Assembly (NCBI GenBank): GCA_964457935.1
Contig: CAYWFC010000009.1
Location: forward strand, 1 to 30,286
Direction of reading: 5' to 3'
Length of the DNA: 30,286 nt
DNA from: STF1-107 sp964457935
GTDB lineage: Bacteria; Bacillota; Clostridia; Christensenellales; UBA1242
Under the pieces are notes generated by a model. That model was not told where the DNA came from. It ran no database searches and was given only the letters and a program-made list of their open reading frames with translations. Shown here piece by piece: positions 15,613 through 23,032 of the stretch. Position numbers and translations under genes: made by a program. Numbering within the stretch: the stretch's first letter is position 1; each line of letters begins with the position of its first letter.

Positions 15613-16122
15613 ATGAAAGTTAAAAAGTTTAATAGGCCTAGCAAAGAGAGAAGATCTCTAATGCGCAACCAAGCCACTGACCTTCTCTGGTACGGTAAGA
15701 TTACCACTACTGAAGCAAAAGCGAAATATTTACGCAGTTATGCAGAGAAAATATTAACTTTGGCTATAAATACTTATGAAGATGTAGAAAAAGTCCAAAA
15801 AGTATTTGTTGACGACAAGGGTAACAAAGTTAGCCGTGAAGTAATCAACGACGGCCCTAAGAAATTGGCTGCTAGAAGAAAAATGATGGCTAAACTATAT
15901 ACAGTAAAAGAACAGCGTCTACCTAAAGAGAAAAAGAGTGCATTCATCGCGCGTACTGAAGGTATCGCTAATCCACTTATCGAAAAGATTTTCAATGTTT
16001 ATGCGCCTAAATATGCTGAAAGAGCAAAAGAATTGAAAATCGGTGGTGGATATACCCGTATCATCAAGGCTGGCAAGAGAAAAGGCGACAACGCTGATAT
16101 GGCTATTATCGAATTGATTTAA
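15613..16122 (+). CDS. rplQ: Ribosomal protein L17 with an internal insertion
   Basis: 50S protein near the tunnel exit. The N-terminal family block (RNQATDLLWYGKITTTEAKA) and the C-terminal block (GGGYTRIIKAGKRKGDNADM, AIIELI) are intact. Between them lies extra sequence of roughly 40 residues (about 60-110, rich in Lys and Arg), so the protein is 169 residues against about 115-130 usually. It is the last gene of the operon, with a terminator 27 bases downstream. Confidence 0.95.
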   Translation: MKVKKFNRPSKERRSLMRNQATDLLWYGKITTTEAKAKYLRSYAEKILTLAINTYEDVEKVQKVFVDDKGNKVSREVINDGPKKLAARRKMMAKLYTVKEQRLPKEKKSAFIARTEGIANPLIEKIFNVYAPKYAERAKELKIGGGYTRIIKAGKRKGDNADMAIIELI

Positions 16123-16148
16123 TCATAATTAGTATTGATACTAGTGAC

Positions 16149-16184
16149 AAAAGTGTCGAGGCAGAGATGTCTTGGCGCTTTTTT
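16149..16184 (+). terminator. Terminator of the ribosomal super-operon
   Basis: A 14-bp stem (16149-16162 with 16169-16182, several G-U pairs) around the loop AGAGAT runs into six T residues. It lies just after rplQ and before the asnS promoter, so it marks the end of the long operon. Confidence 0.8.
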
Positions 16185-16217
16185 ATGTACAAATGTAAAA
16201 CTGTATCAGCCTAATGC

Positions 16218-16246
16218 TTGACAATTAAATATTTTCGGTATAAAAT
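16218..16246 (+). promoter_or_regulatory. Promoter of asnS
   Basis: TTGACA (16218-16223), a 17-bp spacer, then TAAAAT (16241-16246). The predicted start near 16253 leaves a leader of about 100 nt. No T-box signature (AGGGTGG...ACCGCG) is visible in that leader. Confidence 0.8.
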
Positions 16247-16274
16247 GATACAGACGTAAAAAAGAAGAAAATGC

Positions 16275-16305
16275 TGTGTTTTCGGAGTTTGCAAAGCACA
16301 TTTTT
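16275..16305 (+). promoter_or_regulatory. Weak hairpin with T run in the asnS leader
   Basis: TGTGTTTT 16275-16282 pairs with AAAGCACA 16293-16300 (one G-U) around a 10-nt loop, followed by five T residues. It could be a weak attenuator ahead of asnS, but the stem is short and AT-rich. Confidence 0.3.
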
Positions 16306-16356
16306 AGTTTTTATGTATTCATTTAGTTACTTTTTACATTTTGGATAGGAGAGAAG

Positions 16357-17745
16357 ATGAAAAGAATAGATATCAGTGTATTGAACAAAGAATTTGAGAA
16401 ACATTCTGGCGAAGTAGTCAAGATCGCTGGGTGGGTAAAAAGTGTGCGAAATAGCAAGGATTTTGGCTTTTTGACTATCACTGATGGCTCGTGCTTCAAG
16501 CCATTGCAAATAATATTTGACACTAAGTTAGATAATTTTGATGCCGTATCAAAGTTGCTCGCTGGGTCTACTGTAATAGTGAAAGGGACGGTAAAATGCA
16601 CTCCTGAGAACAATCAGCCTTATGAGGTATTGGCTACTGAGGTGGAAGTTTTTTGCGCTACTGACAATGAATATCCATTGCAAAAGAAAGGTCATTCGGT
16701 AGAGTTTTTGCGAAAAATTGCGTACTTGCGACCTCGTTCTAATCTTTTTCAGGCGGTATTCAGAGTGCGCAGTGTGGCTGCTATGGCGATACACAGCTAT
16801 TTCCAAAAGAACGGGTACCTCTATGTGAACACGCCACTCATCACCACGACAGATTGCGAAGGGTCTGACCAGATGTTCAAGGTCACCACGCTAAACTTCA
16901 ATGACTTGCCTAAGACTGCCGACGGCAAAGTAGATATGAGCCAAGACCTTTTTGGCAAACAAGCCTACATCACAGGCTCGGGACAACTCCATGGTGAAGC
17001 GTTTGCGTTGGCATTTAACAAAATTTACACATTTGGACCTACATTTAGGACAGAAAATTCTAACACCAAGTACCACGCGAATGAATTTTGGATGATAGAG
17101 CCTGAGATTGCCTTTTGTGACTTAGAAGAATTGATGGACATCGAGGAAGATATGCTAAAAAGCGTAGTGAGAGAGGTGCTATCTACGTGCGAGGATGAAT
17201 TGGCTTTCCTAAATAAATTCATCGACAATACTCTAGTAGACAAACTGCAAAAATTGGTAAACAGCAAGTTTACACGTATAGACCACAGCGATGTCATAGA
17301 CATCCTGCAAAAAGCCGACTGTGAATGGGAGTTTTATCCAGAGCAGGGCGGAGATATAGCCAAAGAGCACGAAAAGTACATCACCGAATACTTTGGCGGA
17401 CCAGTGTTTATCAAAAATTGGCCAAAAGATATCAAGGCATACTATATGAAGCAAAATGCCGATGGCAAGACGGTCGCTGCCGTTGACCTAGAAGTGCCCG
17501 GCGCAGGCGAGCTGATGGGCGGTAGCCAAAGAGAAGAGTCTTACGAAAAAATCTTGAAACGTTGCGAAGATTTGGGCGTCGATACTTCGAGAATTGACTG
17601 GTATCTAAACTTGAGAAAATTTGGCTCCTGCGTTCATTCGGGATTTGGCATGGGATTTGAAAGGCTCGTAATGTACTTGACAGGGGTGGACAATATCCGC
17701 GATACTATACCATTCCCTAGGACACCGCTGAACTGCGCATATTAA
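16357..17745 (+). CDS. asnS: Asparaginyl-tRNA synthetase
   Basis: Class II synthetase that charges tRNA-Asn. The OB-fold anticodon domain covers about residues 1-105 (VKIAGWVKSVRNSKDFGFLT). The catalytic core has motif 2 in FRTENSNTKYHANEFWMIE and motif 3 in GFGMGFERLVMYLTG, with the typical end TIPFPRTPLNCAY. An insertion of the long bacterial AsnRS form (NFNDLPKTADGKVDMS) is present, and the 462-residue length fits that form. It has its own promoter and terminator. GGAGAG precedes the ATG. Confidence 0.97.
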   Translation: MKRIDISVLNKEFEKHSGEVVKIAGWVKSVRNSKDFGFLTITDGSCFKPLQIIFDTKLDNFDAVSKLLAGSTVIVKGTVKCTPENNQPYEVLATEVEVFCATDNEYPLQKKGHSVEFLRKIAYLRPRSNLFQAVFRVRSVAAMAIHSYFQKNGYLYVNTPLITTTDCEGSDQMFKVTTLNFNDLPKTADGKVDMSQDLFGKQAYITGSGQLHGEAFALAFNKIYTFGPTFRTENSNTKYHANEFWMIEPEIAFCDLEELMDIEEDMLKSVVREVLSTCEDELAFLNKFIDNTLVDKLQKLVNSKFTRIDHSDVIDILQKADCEWEFYPEQGGDIAKEHEKYITEYFGGPVFIKNWPKDIKAYYMKQNADGKTVAAVDLEVPGAGELMGGSQREESYEKILKRCEDLGVDTSRIDWYLNLRKFGSCVHSGFGMGFERLVMYLTGVDNIRDTIPFPRTPLNCAY

Positions 17746-17769
17746 TATTGTGCTGGAATAATTTTTCAG

Positions 17770-17806
17770 AAAAAATATACTCTGTACGTAGCAGGGTGTA
17801 TTTTTT
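17770..17806 (+). terminator. Terminator after asnS
   Basis: A 15-bp stem (17770-17784 with 17792-17806, two G-U pairs) around the loop TACGTAG. Its arms carry A6 and T6, so it may act in both directions. It lies 24 bases after the asnS stop. Confidence 0.8.
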
Positions 17807-17859
17807 CGTTGGCATTATGTATATTTGGCAGTTTTATTTCATATTTTGTGTGTATTTAG

Positions 17860-17889
17860 TTTACATTTTGGCTGAAATATTGTTAGAAT
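17860..17889 (+). promoter_or_regulatory. Promoter of rnr
   Basis: TTTACA (17860-17865), an 18-bp spacer, then TAGAAT (17884-17889). The expected start, about 17896, falls on the GGAG of the ribosome binding site, so the leader would be only about 12 nt. A second start further upstream is possible. Confidence 0.55.
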
Positions 17890-17907
17890 ATATATGGAGT
17901 ATTGTAT

Positions 17908-20139
17908 ATGGACAATTTATTGAAAGTGATAGAAGACAAGCACTTGACATATCTGACTTTCACCGAGCTGGTGGAGGCATTGTATAAATTCACTGGCATC
18001 AATCAGACAAAACTGAAGCAATATGTCACTGAGATGATAGAAGATGGCTTGCTGATGTATGACGACAACGATATGCTGTCGCCTACTGGGCAAAAAGGCC
18101 TAATCAGGTGCCGACTGATAGGTAACAAGAAGGGATTTGCCTTCGCTGAGCAGATAAACAAGCAAAAGGACGAATTAGACATTTTTATACCCAAAAATGC
18201 TATAAATGGCGCTATTCATGGCGATTTTGTGCTGGTACGTGTGGTAGACAGGCCTTATGACAGCAATCCTGAAGGCAAAGTGGTGCAGATATTGAAACGA
18301 AACACCGAAAATGTCGTGGGCGTAGTAGAGAAATTTCGCAATGGGTATGTTTTCGTGCCAGACGAGAACAGATATGAGAAAGAAATACGCTTCATCAAGG
18401 GCGGACTAAAGACGGCAAAAGACGGCGACAAAGTGGTGGCGAAACTAGTCGTCAGCAGTCACAAGGTAGAGGCGGTAGTACGAGAAGTGCTCGGCAAGGC
18501 TGACACTGCTAGAGCGGAGCAACTGGCTATCATACGCTCATATAATCTGAAAGAAGATTTTGACGACGCGACTATCAATGAAGCTACTAGGATACGAAAC
18601 ACAGTCAATGACAAAGACATTGAGGGCAGACGAGATTTTAGGCATTTGCGCACATTCACTGTAGACGGCGCAGATGCGAGAGATTTCGACGACGCTATCA
18701 GCATAGAGAGGCTGGGCAATGGGCATTATAGGCTGGGGGTGCACATCGCGGATGTGACGCATTATGTGAAGCCAGGCAGTGCGCTGGACAAAGAGGCATT
18801 TGCTCGCGGTACGAGTGTGTATTTCCCTGATATGGTGCTACCTATGCTCCCAGTGGAACTATCCAACGGTATTTGCTCGCTAAATCCTAAAGTGGACAGG
18901 CTGACTCTGAGCGTGATGATGGAACTCGATGCTGAGTGCAAAGTGGTGTCTAGCGAGATATGCGAGGCGGTCATAAATAGCAAAGCCAGAATGACTTATG
19001 ACGAAGTGACTGAAATACTCGAAGGAGACATGGCTACTAGGAGCAAGTATGTAGACTTTGTAGAAGATATCCTACTCGTCAATGATTTGTCTAATAAATT
19101 AGAAAAAATCCGCCACGACAGGGGCGAAATCCGCTTCGACATACCTGAGTGTTTCGTCGAGATGAACGACCTAGGCGAGATAGTCAATATCTCAAAGCGT
19201 GAGCACAAAGACTCACACGAGATCATAGAGAGTTTTATGATATTGTGCAACGAAGTGGTGGCAAAGACGTACTTCAATAAACTGCCATTCGTGTACAGAG
19301 TGCATGAGAAGCCAGATGAATTCAAACTAAACAATTTAGTGAAATTCATAGAATGGCAAGGCTTGACGCATAAAATAAACGCCAATGACTTGCAACCTGC
19401 GCAATTACAGCAAGTATTGGAGACTATAGACGACCCGCACAAAAAGCAAGTAATATCCAAAATGATGTTACGCAGTATGATGAAAGCGCGTTATGCGCCT
19501 GAGTGTCTAGGACATTTCGGCCTGGCGAGCACATTTTATTGTCATTTCACTTCACCTATTAGGCGATATCCGGATTTGTGCATACACAGGATAATAAAGA
19601 GTGCGCTAAGAGGTGGCTTGAGCGATGAGCAGAGAGCGGAGTACCGCAATTTCGTCGAACTGGCGAGTGAGCAAAGCAGTGTGACTGAGAAAACTGCAGA
19701 AGAAGTAGAGCGAGCAGTAGATGATTACAAAAAGTCTCTGTATATGACCAAATTTATCGGCGAAGAGTTTGACGGTACTGTCAGTGGAGTGAATGATTTT
19801 GGCATATTCGTCGAACTAGAAAACACTGTCGAAGGACTAGTGAGACTAGACTACCTACCTATAGACGCGTATACTTACAATCCAGAGAAGATGTCGCTCG
19901 TCGGCACTAAGCATAGCTATATGCTAGGTGACGATATCCGCGTGGTAGTACTGAGTGCCAATCCGAAACTGAGGCAAGTGTCATTCGGTATGGCGGGGAT
20001 AGATTATTCATCGATGAACGATGCTAGAAACAGCGCGCGCAAAGAAAATAAAAATGAAAAAATAAAAACAAATAAAAAATATAAAAATGAAAATACAATA
20101 AAAAATAATAAAAAATCAAAAAAATATAATAAAAAATAA
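17908..20139 (+). CDS. rnr: Ribonuclease R
   Basis: 3'-5' exoribonuclease that degrades structured RNA and, in E. coli, removes non-stop mRNA with SmpB-tmRNA. In order: an N-terminal winged-helix-like segment, cold-shock OB domains, the RNB catalytic domain with the Asp cluster DARDFDDAIS near residues 255-264, and an S1 domain near 620-700 (FDGTVSGVNDFGIFVELE). The ATG at 17908 is 8 nt after GGAG; an in-frame TTG at 17902 is too close to it. The last 35 residues are almost only Lys and Asn, from AT-only codons. Confidence 0.96.
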   Translation: MDNLLKVIEDKHLTYLTFTELVEALYKFTGINQTKLKQYVTEMIEDGLLMYDDNDMLSPTGQKGLIRCRLIGNKKGFAFAEQINKQKDELDIFIPKNAINGAIHGDFVLVRVVDRPYDSNPEGKVVQILKRNTENVVGVVEKFRNGYVFVPDENRYEKEIRFIKGGLKTAKDGDKVVAKLVVSSHKVEAVVREVLGKADTARAEQLAIIRSYNLKEDFDDATINEATRIRNTVNDKDIEGRRDFRHLRTFTVDGADARDFDDAISIERLGNGHYRLGVHIADVTHYVKPGSALDKEAFARGTSVYFPDMVLPMLPVELSNGICSLNPKVDRLTLSVMMELDAECKVVSSEICEAVINSKARMTYDEVTEILEGDMATRSKYVDFVEDILLVNDLSNKLEKIRHDRGEIRFDIPECFVEMNDLGEIVNISKREHKDSHEIIESFMILCNEVVAKTYFNKLPFVYRVHEKPDEFKLNNLVKFIEWQGLTHKINANDLQPAQLQQVLETIDDPHKKQVISKMMLRSMMKARYAPECLGHFGLASTFYCHFTSPIRRYPDLCIHRIIKSALRGGLSDEQRAEYRNFVELASEQSSVTEKTAEEVERAVDDYKKSLYMTKFIGEEFDGTVSGVNDFGIFVELENTVEGLVRLDYLPIDAYTYNPEKMSLVGTKHSYMLGDDIRVVVLSANPKLRQVSFGMAGIDYSSMNDARNSARKENKNEKIKTNKKYKNENTIKNNKKSKKYNKK

Positions 20140-20154
20140 ATAGCAAAATAAAAA

Positions 20155-20217
20155 AGAATCTATCCCCCCGCGCTGTGTTACCACAAGTAATTGCCTTTTG
20201 GGCTTGGGATAAATTCT
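20155..20217. ncRNA. Foldable GC island between rnr and smpB, candidate RNA element
   Basis: AGAATCTATCCC 20155-20166 pairs with GGGATAAATTCT 20206-20217 (12 positions, one C-A mismatch) and encloses two small hairpins: TGTG/CACA at 20174-20185 and GCC/GGC at 20193-20203. It is the only GC-containing block in about 300 bases of nearly pure A/T. No T run follows, so it does not look like a terminator, and it matches no riboswitch or ribozyme consensus I can recall. The strand is undetermined. Confidence 0.4.
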
Positions 20218-20256
20218 ATGTGTTATTATACTCGAAAAATATAAAAAATCAAGTAT

Positions 20257-20285
20257 TTGACAAAAATAAATAATTAAAATAAATA
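20257..20285 (+). promoter_or_regulatory. Possible promoter of smpB
   Basis: A perfect TTGACA (20257-20262) with a 17-bp spacer leads to TAAATA (20280-20285), a poor -10. The surrounding sequence is almost only A and T, so the exact -10 cannot be chosen. It lies about 75 bases before smpB. Confidence 0.4.
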
Positions 20286-20360
20286 AAATAATTAATTAAT
20301 ATCAAAAAAATAAAATAATTAATTAAAATTTTATAAAATAAAAAATAAATAGGTAATATT

Positions 20361-20801
20361 ATGAAAATAGTATGCAACAACGCATCGGCGAATTATGAAT
20401 ATTTCTTACTCGACAGATTTGAGGCTGGGATATGTTTGTCTGGCGATGAGATAAAGTCTGTCAGGGCGGGGCATTTCTCCATAAAGGAGAGTTTCGTCGT
20501 AGTCAAAGACAACTATGTGTATCTAAAAAATTCATACATCGCGCCTTATCAAAATTCTTTTAATGCCAACCGCATAATCGCTGACCCTAGGCGAGACAGG
20601 ACTTTGCTATTGCATAAGAGAGAGATAGCCAAACTACGCAAAGCCCGCGAGCAAGACGGGCTGACTATCGTGCCTGTGAGAGCGTATTTTGATAAATCAT
20701 ATCTCAAGGTGGAAATCGCCATCGCTAGAGGCAAAAAACTCTACGACAAGCGCGAAACAATCAAAAGACGTGAATTGGATAGAAAAAGTGTTATGCCATA
20801 A
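20361..20801 (+). CDS. smpB: SmpB, tmRNA-binding protein
   Basis: Delivers alanyl-tmRNA to stalled ribosomes and places its C-terminal tail in the empty mRNA channel. The 146 residues show ASANYEYFLLDRFEAGICLS, GDEIKSVRAGHFSIKESFVV and the tail GKKLYDKRETIKRRELDRK. Only the weak SD AGGTAAT precedes the ATG. The end of the gene forms the left arm of its own terminator. Its partner tmRNA is encoded at 26820-27175 and RNase R lies directly upstream. Confidence 0.97.
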   Translation: MKIVCNNASANYEYFLLDRFEAGICLSGDEIKSVRAGHFSIKESFVVVKDNYVYLKNSYIAPYQNSFNANRIIADPRRDRTLLLHKREIAKLRKAREQDGLTIVPVRAYFDKSYLKVEIAIARGKKLYDKRETIKRRELDRKSVMP

Positions 20802-20810
20802 CACTTTTTT
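20783..20810 (+). terminator. Terminator overlapping the smpB stop codon
   Basis: AAAAAGTGTTA 20783-20793 pairs with TAACACTTTTT 20799-20809 around the loop TGCCA, ending in six T residues. The TAA stop (20799-20801) is part of the right arm, so the last SmpB codons double as terminator sequence. Confidence 0.8.
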
Positions 20811-20866
20811 GGTATATACAAAAAATGTGAAATCTGGCATATTTTAGATACAAATACAATTTTGTA

Positions 20867-20875
20867 TGGTATAAT
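20867..20875 (+). promoter_or_regulatory. Extended -10 promoter of the HD gene
   Basis: TGGTATAAT (20867-20875) is a perfect extended -10 box. No good -35 is seen 16-18 bp upstream. The predicted start near 20882 rules out the upstream in-frame TTG (20862) and ATG (20874) as start codons of the next gene. Confidence 0.65.
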
Positions 20876-20897
20876 GAATGTGCAAACGGAGATAGAA

Positions 20898-21524
20898 ATG
20901 GATTATATCGATATTATGAAAAGTGATTTTTTCGTATCGACATATGAGAAAATCGAAGAGATGAAGAAGGATTACCCTGTAAATCATGGATTCGTTCACA
21001 TTGACCATGTGGTGAAAAATGCTATGGAATTAGCCAATACATTTCACCTGACAGACGACGAAAAGGCTAACCTATACATAGCCTGCGCCTTGCATGATGT
21101 GGGATATCTCAATGGCAGAGAAAATCATGCAGCTACTGGGGCAGAAATAGCCGAAGAATATCTACGGCAAAACGACTTTTTGCAGAGAGACATCGACATC
21201 ATATGTGACGCCATCGCTCGACATGGTGGCAAAGAACTATCTGACTACCAAAGCAAAATCTCGCTGTGTCTAGTGCTGGCAGATAAATTGGACTTTGTGT
21301 CCACTAGGTATAATGAGCTAGACCCTGCTGTAAAGAATTTTCTCGCTGTGGACAGTGTGAAATTAGACGTGGGTGACAGTGCGGTGATAAAAATCTATCT
21401 CAAAGACGACATAGATATAGCAGAATTTGAGTCCGCATATACGAATAGAAAATTAAAAAAGGTGATGGAGAAACTAGCAGAAGTGCTATATAAGCCATGT
21501 GATATCCAATACATACGCATTTAG
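20898..21524 (+). CDS. HD-domain phosphohydrolase
   Basis: A 208-residue protein with the HD superfamily pattern: His37 (VHIDHVV), the doublet His66-Asp67 (ACALHDVGYLNG) and a later Asp in LVLADKLDFV. It also has the conserved ARHGG. Proteins of this superfamily hydrolyse phosphomonoesters or nucleotides using bound metal; the substrate here cannot be read. The ATG at 20898 is chosen because GGAG lies 6 nt upstream and the promoter lies just before. No terminator separates it from rsmD. Confidence 0.8.
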   Translation: MDYIDIMKSDFFVSTYEKIEEMKKDYPVNHGFVHIDHVVKNAMELANTFHLTDDEKANLYIACALHDVGYLNGRENHAATGAEIAEEYLRQNDFLQRDIDIICDAIARHGGKELSDYQSKISLCLVLADKLDFVSTRYNELDPAVKNFLAVDSVKLDVGDSAVIKIYLKDDIDIAEFESAYTNRKLKKVMEKLAEVLYKPCDIQYIRI

Positions 21525-21532
21525 CGTAGGAT

Positions 21533-21541
21533 TGGTATAAT
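21533..21541 (+). promoter_or_regulatory. Extended -10 promoter before rsmD
   Basis: TTGGTATAAT contains the extended -10 TGGTATAAT (21533-21541), the same nonamer as before the HD gene. No convincing -35 is present. It would give rsmD a leader of about 37 nt. Confidence 0.55.
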
Positions 21542-21584
21542 GGTGAGTAGGCAGTGAGAAACAACATCGCAAAACTAGGTGAAT

Positions 21585-22109
21585 ATGAGAATAATAGCAG
21601 GAAAATACAAAGGAACGAAACTGATAGAGTTTGACATACACAGCACGAGGCCGACGCTGGACAAGGTACGAGAGGCCATATTTGATGTGATACACTTCGA
21701 CATACCGGACAAAGACGTAGTCGACCTATTCGCCGGGACGGGCGCACTGGGGATAGAGGCACTGTCGCGCGGTGCTGGCAGAGTGACATTCGTGGATATG
21801 AACAAAAAAGCGTGTGCGGTAGTCAAGCAAAATCTAGACAAAGTAAAGTATCAATCTGATGTGCTGAATATGGACAGTCTAAAATATTTGTCCACTACCA
21901 CACCACACGACATATATCTCATCGACGCGCCTTATGCGAGCGGGCTAGGAGACAAGGCGGTGCGATATGTATTGGAAAACAATTTATTGGCAGACGGCGG
22001 GATAATAGTGTACGAGCGCAGTGCTGACAGTCCCGATGTCGATTACGGCTACCGCACGAAGACCAAAAGGTACGGCACAGTGAAGGTGGACTTTATCTAC
22101 AAGGAGTGA
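21585..22109 (+). CDS. rsmD: 16S rRNA (guanine966-N2)-methyltransferase RsmD
   Basis: S-adenosylmethionine-dependent methyltransferase of the 30S subunit. The start MRIIAGKYKGTKL is standard and fixes the ATG at 21585; an in-frame GTG two codons earlier is less likely. RPTLDKVREAIFDVI and the SAM loop DLFAGTGALGIEALSRGA (from residue 47) are typical. The catalytic motif IV reads DAPY (114-117) where the family usually has DPPY. Length is 174. In many Bacillota coaD follows rsmD; here a DNA glycosylase does. Confidence 0.93.
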   Translation: MRIIAGKYKGTKLIEFDIHSTRPTLDKVREAIFDVIHFDIPDKDVVDLFAGTGALGIEALSRGAGRVTFVDMNKKACAVVKQNLDKVKYQSDVLNMDSLKYLSTTTPHDIYLIDAPYASGLGDKAVRYVLENNLLADGGIIVYERSADSPDVDYGYRTKTKRYGTVKVDFIYKE

Positions 22110-22112
22110 CGC

Positions 22113-22952
22113 ATGATATATAGCAAAGCAGACGGCAAAATAATAATACATGATTGTTCGCATTTTGATATAGAAAAGATTTTGCTCTGCGGGCAGGTAT
22201 TTCGCTTCGGCATCAGGCAAAATGGAGCAGTGGTGTACAGCGCGGACAAAAAAGCCGAAGTGATCAGACTAGAGAACACTATAGAGATATTGACTGATGA
22301 TGTGGATTATTTCGTGAGATATTTCGACTTGGACAGAGACTACGATGAGATTTTCCGAGCGCTGGCGCAGTACGAATTTATGCGTCCGTCGCTAGAGTTT
22401 GGCAAGGGCTTGCGCATATTGAAGCAAGACCTACTCGAGGGCATAGTGAGCTTCATAATATCAGCGAACAACAACATATCTCGCATCCGAAAGAGTATAT
22501 TTTATATATGTGAGCATGCGGGCAAGGATATGGGAGGCTATTACACATTTCCTAATCTCGACACGCTAAAAAAGTGCGATGTGCAGTTTTTCGTCGATGC
22601 AGGGCTAGGGTATCGCGCAGAGCAGATGTGCAAGACATTGCAATACTTGACCGAAGATATGCTACGCGCTCTGCCTAATATGGACACAGACGACAAGCAG
22701 AAATTCTTGCTAACGCTATGCGGTGTGGGCGAAAAGGTGGCGGATTGTGTTATGCTATTTAGCGCCGATGAGAACAAAGTATTCCCTGTGGACACGTGGA
22801 TAGAGAAGGTGTATCGCGCGTATTTCGGCACAGAGTACAGGGACAGGAGTGAGATACGGCGCCGTCTCATCAGCACGTTTGGTGAGCTGTCCGGAGTGGC
22901 TCAGCAATACTTATTTTATTATTTCAGAGAAAATAAATTGGCAAAAAACTAG
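22113..22952 (+). CDS. ogg: 8-oxoguanine DNA glycosylase, OGG1 type
   Basis: Base-excision repair enzyme that removes oxidised guanine. It has an OGG N-terminal domain (about 1-105) and then the helix-hairpin-helix GPD core. Lys208 in LCGVGEKVADCVMLFS and Asp227 in FPVDTWIEKVYR have the spacing of human OGG1 Lys249 and Asp268, so it should be a bifunctional glycosylase/lyase. SFIISANNNISRIRK matches the family. Length is 279. It starts 3 nt after rsmD with AAGGAG and is probably co-transcribed. Confidence 0.92.
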   Translation: MIYSKADGKIIIHDCSHFDIEKILLCGQVFRFGIRQNGAVVYSADKKAEVIRLENTIEILTDDVDYFVRYFDLDRDYDEIFRALAQYEFMRPSLEFGKGLRILKQDLLEGIVSFIISANNNISRIRKSIFYICEHAGKDMGGYYTFPNLDTLKKCDVQFFVDAGLGYRAEQMCKTLQYLTEDMLRALPNMDTDDKQKFLLTLCGVGEKVADCVMLFSADENKVFPVDTWIEKVYRAYFGTEYRDRSEIRRRLISTFGELSGVAQQYLFYYFRENKLAKN

Positions 22953-22972
22953 CAAATGTTCGTGTTTGCCTA

Positions 22973-23001
22973 TTGACAATGGGGCAATTTTGGTGTAATA
23001 T
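22973..23001 (+). promoter_or_regulatory. Promoter of the nfeD-floA operon
   Basis: TTGACA (22973-22978), a 17-bp spacer, then TAATAT (22996-23001). A hairpin-forming GCAAA/TTTGC pair lies just upstream (22952-22969) without a T run. Confidence 0.75.
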
Positions 23002-23032
23002 ATACGTATAAATAAATTAAAAGGGAAAGGAT

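Noticed and set aside
16271..16348. 25-codon frame in the asnS leader (MLCFRSLQSTFLVFMYSFSY...)
   Set aside because: A leader peptide for attenuation should contain Asn codons and this has none. The SD is poor and the frame is explained by T-rich sequence.
16247..16356. T-box riboswitch before asnS or argS
   Set aside because: No AGGGTGG...ACCGCG antiterminator motif is present. The argS leader is far too short to hold one.
17748..17987. 79-codon frame overlapping the start of rnr
   Set aside because: It crosses the asnS terminator and the rnr promoter, then overlaps rnr in another frame. There is no SD.
20155..20217. Twister ribozyme on the minus strand (contains CCCAAGCCC)
   Set aside because: The motif resembles the conserved twister loop, but the flanking bases cannot form the stem around it and the other conserved segments are missing.
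22940..22970. Terminator after the OGG gene
   Set aside because: GGCAAA/TTTGCC and GCAAA/TTTGC can pair, but no T run follows; the nfeD -35 box comes directly after.
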